Shown here: piece by piece, positions 1 to 5,728 of the stretch
Layout: each line of letters opens with the position of its first letter
Numbering within the stretch: the first letter of the stretch is position 1
Assembly: GCA_014359855.1 (NCBI GenBank)
Contig: JACIYQ010000229.1
Coordinates: forward strand, 1-5,728
DNA from: Parvibaculum sp.
Lineage (GTDB): Bacteria > Pseudomonadota > Alphaproteobacteria > Parvibaculales > Parvibaculaceae
Length of the DNA stretch: 5,728 nt
Reading direction: 5' to 3'
Notes under the pieces: generated by a model
Databases searched by the model: none
Seen by the model: only the letters and a program-made list of their open reading frames with translations
What the model was told of the DNA's origin: nothing
Translations under genes and position numbers: made by a program

Positions 1-96
1 GCCTCTGGAAGCTAAGATCGCGCCGTTCCGCTTATCCCGGTTTCCGCACATCTTGTATCGCGGGTCCGGTGCGCCACAGGACCTTGCGCGATTCCC

Positions 97-1322
97 ATGA
101 CGGCGAGCCCTTCCTCACGCTTCGAGAGCCTTCCGGACAGCCCCTTTCCGCGCCTCAATGCGCTGATCGAGGGGATCGAACCCGGAAAGCCGCCGCTCGT
201 CATGTCGCTGGGCGAGCCGCAGCATCCCTTCCCGAAATTCGTGATGGAGGAAATCTCCAGGAATTCCGCTCTTTTCGGCAAGTACCCGCCGATCGTGGGA
301 ACCGCCGAATTCCGCAACGCCGCCGCCGGCTGGCTCGGCCGCCGCTACGGCATCGCGGCGGCGGTCGGCAAGGGCCGTGCCCTCGACCCCGAGACGCAGA
401 TCCTGCCGGTGAACGGCACGCGGGAAGCGCTGTTCAACATCGCCCAGATCGCAACGCCGCCCGAAAAGGCCGGAAAGCGTCCCGCGATCCTGATGCCGAA
501 CCCCTTCTACCAGTGCTATGCGGCCGCGGCACTCGCGGCGGGCGCCGAGCCCGTTTATATCGCGGCGACGAGGGAAACGGGCTTCATGCCCGATTTCGAG
601 GCTCTGCCGGAGGAACTCCTCGCCCGCACGGCGATGATCTATTTCTGCAGCCCCGCCAACCCGCAAGGCTCGGTTGCGAGCCTCGGCTACCTGAAGCGGC
701 TGATCGCGCTCGCGCGGGAGCACGCCATCGTGCTCGCCATCGACGAATGCTATGCCGACATCTATGACCGCGAACCGCCCGCCGGGGCGCTGGAGGCGGC
801 TCTGGGGATGGACGCAAAGGGGGGTGATCCCTTCACCAATATCATCGTCTTCCACTCGCTTTCGAAGCGCTCGAGCCTGCCGGGTCTGCGCTCGGGCTTC
901 TGTGCCGGCGAGCGCGCGCTCATGCAGCGCTTCCGTAATTTCCGCAATATCGCCGCGCCGCAGGTGCCGCTGCCGCTGATGGCGGCCTCTGCCGCCTGCT
1001 GGAACGACGATGCCCACGCGACAGCCAATCGCGAACTCTACCGGGCGAAGATCGACGCAGCCGAACGCGTGCTCGGCAATCGTTTCGGCTTCTACCGGCC
1101 GCCGGGAGGCTTCTTTCTCTGGCTCGACACCGGCGACGGCGAGAAGGCCGCGCGCGAACTCTGGGCGAAAGCCGGCGTGAAAGTGTTGCCGGGAGCCTAC
1201 CTCTCGCGCGAAGATTCACCCTACGGCCCGGGCGGCAACCCCGGCGCCGCCTATATTCGCGTCGCCCTTGTCGGCGGTGTGGCCGAAACCGAGGAAGCGC
1301 TTGCGCGCATGGCGGAGGTTCT

Positions 1323-1326
<4 letters not shown>
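97..1326 (+). CDS. dapC: Succinyldiaminopimelate aminotransferase, DapC type (PLP-dependent, class I/II)
   Basis: Expected to transfer an amino group from glutamate to N-succinyl-2-amino-6-ketopimelate in the cytoplasm, the step that leads to meso-diaminopimelate (peptidoglycan) and lysine. The 409-residue protein has the full fold-type I aminotransferase pattern. An N-terminal LGEPQHPFP segment is followed by VNGTREALF and PNPFYQCY. N188 lies in SPANPQG, D216 and Y219 in IDECY. The Schiff-base lysine is K257 in SLSKRSSLPGLRSGF, with R265 in the same block, and the probable carboxylate-binding arginine is R388 in YIRVALVGG. The NGTREALF, PNPFYQ, DECY and SLSKRS blocks are what I recall of the proteobacterial DapC subgroup, and the length fits. 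ATG 97 is the first start after an in-frame TAA at 13-15; no good Shine-Dalgarno precedes it (AGGA at 78-81 is too far). The stop overlaps the ftsK start. Another specificity within the family, such as a general aspartate-like aminotransferase, cannot be excluded. Confidence 0.88.
1314..1318 (+). promoter_or_regulatory. Shine-Dalgarno GGAGG deciding the ftsK GTG start
   Basis: A perfect GGAGG lies inside the last codons of dapC, four bases before GTG 1323. It supports the GTG start over the next in-frame ATG at 1443. That ATG also has a GGAGG (1438-1442), but it directly abuts the codon with no spacer, which is poor geometry for initiation. Confidence 0.6.
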
Positions 1327-4010
<2,684 letters not shown>

Positions 4011-4029
4011 AGAAAGAGCGATTCCGCCG

Positions 4030-4044
4030 TTAACGCCGCGCTAA
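4030..4044 (+). promoter_or_regulatory. Candidate CtrA box (TTAA-N7-CTAA) before lolA
   Basis: TTAA at 4030-4033, a seven-base spacer, then CTAA at 4041-4044 match seven of the eight defined positions of the alphaproteobacterial CtrA consensus TTAA-N7-TTAA. The site lies 19 bases after the ftsK stop and about 55 bases before the chosen lolA start, where a regulator of lolA could bind. The match is seen in the sequence; regulation by CtrA is inference. Confidence 0.4.
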
Positions 4045-4050
4045 CCGGAT

Positions 4051-4073
4051 GCCGCCAAAAGGCCCTTTGGGGC
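4051..4073 (+). other. Small imperfect hairpin between ftsK and lolA
   Basis: GCC (4051-4053) and CCAAA (4055-4059) can pair with TTTGG (4066-4070) and GGC (4071-4073), with a bulged G at 4054 and a six-base loop AGGCCC. No T run follows (TCCATATTTCG), so it is not a convincing intrinsic terminator. It may only weakly attenuate read-through from ftsK, or do nothing. It argues mildly against ATG 4049 as the lolA start, because that codon lies just before the stem. Confidence 0.25.
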
Positions 4074-4099
4074 TCCATATTTCGCCACAAAGAGCAGCC

Positions 4100-4792
4100 A
4101 TGATTTCCCTCATGAGAGACTTGGATCAGAACCACCGCTACCGGCAGCGCATGTTGCTCGCCGCGGCCCTTGTCGGACTTGGCCTCCTCTTTGTGGCCTT
4201 CCTGACGGCGGGGGGGCGGTCGGCCCGGGCCGAGACGTCGCTCAACGAGGAAGACAGCGTGGCGCTCGCAGAAGCGAGCGCCTATCTCTCGTCTCTCGAG
4301 AGCCTGCAGGGCGATTTCCTGCAGGTGGGTCCCGACGGTTCGGTCGCCGAGGGCCGGTTCTATCTGCGCCGCCCGGGGCGGCTGCGCTTCGAATATGCAC
4401 CCCCGGAAAATCTCCTCGTCGTTGCGGATGGCACCTGGGTTGCGGTAAAGGACAGCGCCGCCGCCGCGCAGCGTTATCCGATCGCTTCGACGCCCTTGGG
4501 TCTCATTCTCGCAAAGAATGTGAACCTTGAGGAAAAGGCTCGCGTGCTCAATGTCGAGGAGCAACCGGGCTCGCTCCTTATCGCGCTCGCTGACCGCTCC
4601 GGCGAGGCGCCGGGCCAGATCACACTGATCTTCGACCGGCCGAAAATGCAGCTCCGCCAGTGGGTCGTAACCGATGTGCAGGGCCTTCAGACCACGGTCG
4701 CTCTGAGGAATGTCGAGACCGGCATCCGCGCCGACAATTCGCTTTTCGTCCTTCGGGACGACCAGCGCCCCGAAATCGGCGGAAACCGCTGA
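4100..4792 (+). CDS. lolA: Outer-membrane lipoprotein carrier protein LolA
   Basis: Periplasmic chaperone that takes mature lipoproteins from the LolCDE transporter and carries them to the outer membrane. From ATG 4100 the protein has 230 residues, in the usual LolA range. A basic n-region (RYRQR) and a hydrophobic stretch LLAAALVGLGLLFVAFLTAG precede a signal-peptidase I site after SARA, giving a mature start at ETSLNEED. The mature part has the family pattern: LQGDFLQ, then GRFYLRRPGRLRFEY (RRPG at 90-93, the likely equivalent of the functional RP arginine in E. coli LolA), a STPLGLIL segment, and a beta-rich C-terminal half with ITLIFDRPKMQLRQW. The start is uncertain. ATG 4049 would add 17 residues and lacks a ribosome-binding site; ATG 4112 is also possible. 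4100 was chosen for the weak purine-rich AAAGAG at 4089-4094 and a more normal signal peptide. It lies 89 bases after ftsK, same strand. No lolB is visible, which is common in alphaproteobacteria. Confidence 0.88.
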   Translation: MISLMRDLDQNHRYRQRMLLAAALVGLGLLFVAFLTAGGRSARAETSLNEEDSVALAEASAYLSSLESLQGDFLQVGPDGSVAEGRFYLRRPGRLRFEYAPPENLLVVADGTWVAVKDSAAAAQRYPIASTPLGLILAKNVNLEEKARVLNVEEQPGSLLIALADRSGEAPGQITLIFDRPKMQLRQWVVTDVQGLQTTVALRNVETGIRADNSLFVLRDDQRPEIGGNR

Positions 4793-4864
4793 TCCCGGTG
4801 GCTGGCGCCTGAGCTTTCCGTTTATTATTCTCAACACACTTCCTTTGTAGCGTCGTCTCCTGTC

Positions 4865-4895
4865 TTGACCGCGGGCAGGGGCAGCGTGGTATTTG
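4865..4895 (+). promoter_or_regulatory. Candidate promoter for the puuD-like gene
   Basis: TTGACC at 4865-4870 is a strong -35 match. The best -10 candidate is GTATTT/TATTTG (4889-4895), which is only partial, with a spacer of 18-19 bases. Transcription would begin around 4900-4903, just before ATG 4905. This is the only promoter-like pair I see in the 112-base gap 4793-4904. The rest of that gap holds an AT-richer stretch around 4815-4855 without a recognised element. Confidence 0.33.
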
Positions 4896-4904
4896 TGAAC
4901 GAGC

Positions 4905-5728
4905 ATGACCCGAAAATCAGGCCGGCGTCCCATCGTCGGCATCCCCTGCGACGTCAAGATGCTGGGACCGCATCCCTTTCATGCGGCCGGCGAGAAATAC
5001 ATCGCCGCCGTCGATGGCGGCGTTGACTGCCAGCCCATTCTCCTGCCCGTGCCACGCGAGCCCTTCGATGCTGCAAGGGATCACCTCGCAGAACTCTTCG
5101 ACCTTTGCGACGGCATCTTCCTCACCGGCTCGCACTCGAACGTGCACCCGGAAGAATATGGCGGCACGCCACCGCGCGAGGGCGTATTGCTCGACCGTCA
5201 GCGCGACGCGCTGACGCTGAGGCTCATCCGCGCCTGCGTGGACCGCGCTGTGCCTCTCTTTGCGGTCTGCCGCGGCTTCCAGGAGCTCAATGTCGCCTAT
5301 GGCGGAACGCTGCATCAGCACATCCACGAGGTCTCCTCGGAGTCCGGCTACGAGCCCCGCCTCGATCATCGTGAAGACAAGAACGATCCTCTGGATGTGC
5401 AGTATGGCCCGGCACATGCCATCACGCTGGAGAAGGGCGGCATGTTCGAAAAGCTGCTCGGCACACGGACAATTGAGGTAAATTCCTTGCACGGGCAGGG
5501 CGTGGCGCGCCTCGCGGATGCCCTGGCGGTCGAAGGCCGGGCGCCCGACGGAACGGTGGAAGCCGTTCATGTGCGCGACGCCACGGGCTTCGCGCTGGGT
5601 GTGCAATGGCACCCGGAATGGAAGTATTGGGAAAACCCGGTATCGCAAAAGCTGTTCCGGGCTTTCGGAGACGCGGTGCGCGAGGCAGCGGCCGCGAACG
5701 CGGAAACGGAAAGAGTGGTGTCCCATGG
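4905..5728 (+). CDS. puuD: PuuD-like gamma-glutamyl-gamma-aminobutyrate hydrolase (peptidase C26), 3' end outside window
   Basis: Class I glutamine-amidotransferase-fold hydrolase. By analogy with E. coli PuuD it splits gamma-glutamyl-GABA to GABA and glutamate in putrescine catabolism. The 274 visible residues cover the whole catalytic domain: RRPIVGIPCD at the N-terminus, TGSHSNVHPEEYGG (74-87), nucleophile C122 in FAVCRGFQELN, an LDHRED block, NSLHGQG (193-199), and the catalytic pair H236/E238 in GVQWHPEW. These blocks track E. coli PuuD closely. Substrate is inferred; related C26 enzymes act on other gamma-glutamyl amides. ATG 4905 is the first start after an in-frame TGA at 4896-4898 and leads straight into the conserved N-terminus. 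No Shine-Dalgarno is evident. No stop occurs before the window end, so it exceeds the roughly 254 residues of E. coli PuuD by a C-terminal tail. An out-of-frame ATG at 5725 might begin the next gene, but too little is visible. Its neighbour lolA is unrelated in function, so it is probably a separate unit. Confidence 0.85.
   Translation, partial: MTRKSGRRPIVGIPCDVKMLGPHPFHAAGEKYIAAVDGGVDCQPILLPVPREPFDAARDHLAELFDLCDGIFLTGSHSNVHPEEYGGTPPREGVLLDRQRDALTLRLIRACVDRAVPLFAVCRGFQELNVAYGGTLHQHIHEVSSESGYEPRLDHREDKNDPLDVQYGPAHAITLEKGGMFEKLLGTRTIEVNSLHGQGVARLADALAVEGRAPDGTVEAVHVRDATGFALGVQWHPEWKYWENPVSQKLFRAFGDAVREAAAANAETERVVSH

Noticed and set aside
26..58. Possible promoter before dapC (TTCCGC and TTGTAT)
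   Set aside because: Both hexamers match consensus poorly, so I do not call it; nothing else is recognisable in 1-96.
115..1017. 300-codon minus-strand open frame opposite dapC
   Set aside because: Low-complexity Arg/Gly/Ala-rich translation with no motif, opposite a gene with clear catalytic motifs.
4776..4792. Seven-pair hairpin (one G-U pair, AAA loop) ending at the lolA stop codon, considered as a terminator
   Set aside because: No T run follows directly; the T-rich stretch begins over 20 bases later (about 4815), and the loop is tight.
4917..5726. 269-codon minus-strand open frame opposite the puuD-like gene
   Set aside because: The + strand frame carries the complete C26 catalytic set; the antisense translation has no recognisable motif.

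Overview
The window looks like ordinary chromosomal core DNA of a GC-rich alphaproteobacterium. The evidence is the GC-rich codon use, an FtsK with an alphaproteobacterial-style motor domain, the dapC-ftsK-lolA gene order (which I recall from Rhizobiales/Hyphomicrobiales-type genomes), and a CtrA-like TTAA-N7-CTAA box. A Rhizobiales-like or Parvibaculum-like source is my guess; it cannot be proven from this sequence.

Layout, all genes on the + strand. Positions 1-96 are a short upstream region without a recognisable gene. Positions 97-1326 encode a complete DapC-type succinyldiaminopimelate aminotransferase (lysine and meso-DAP synthesis). Positions 1323-4010 encode a complete FtsK DNA translocase; its GTG start overlaps the dapC stop by four bases. 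Positions 4011-4099 are an intergenic gap with a CtrA-like box and a small hairpin. Positions 4100-4792 encode a LolA-type periplasmic lipoprotein carrier. Positions 4793-4904 are a second gap with a candidate promoter. Positions 4905-5728 encode a PuuD-like gamma-glutamyl-GABA hydrolase that runs off the end of the window.

The first three genes share an envelope and division theme: meso-DAP precursor supply for peptidoglycan, chromosome clearance at the septum, and lipoprotein delivery to the outer membrane. dapC and ftsK are very probably co-transcribed and translationally coupled. lolA may be read through from ftsK or have its own cell-cycle-controlled promoter. The PuuD-like gene belongs to putrescine/GABA-type nitrogen catabolism and probably starts a separate transcription unit.

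I found no mobile element, CRISPR array, tRNA, rRNA, broken gene or sign of a new defence or mobile system. The points most worth a second look are regulatory: the CtrA-like site between ftsK and lolA, and the near-leaderless promoter geometry before the puuD-like gene.
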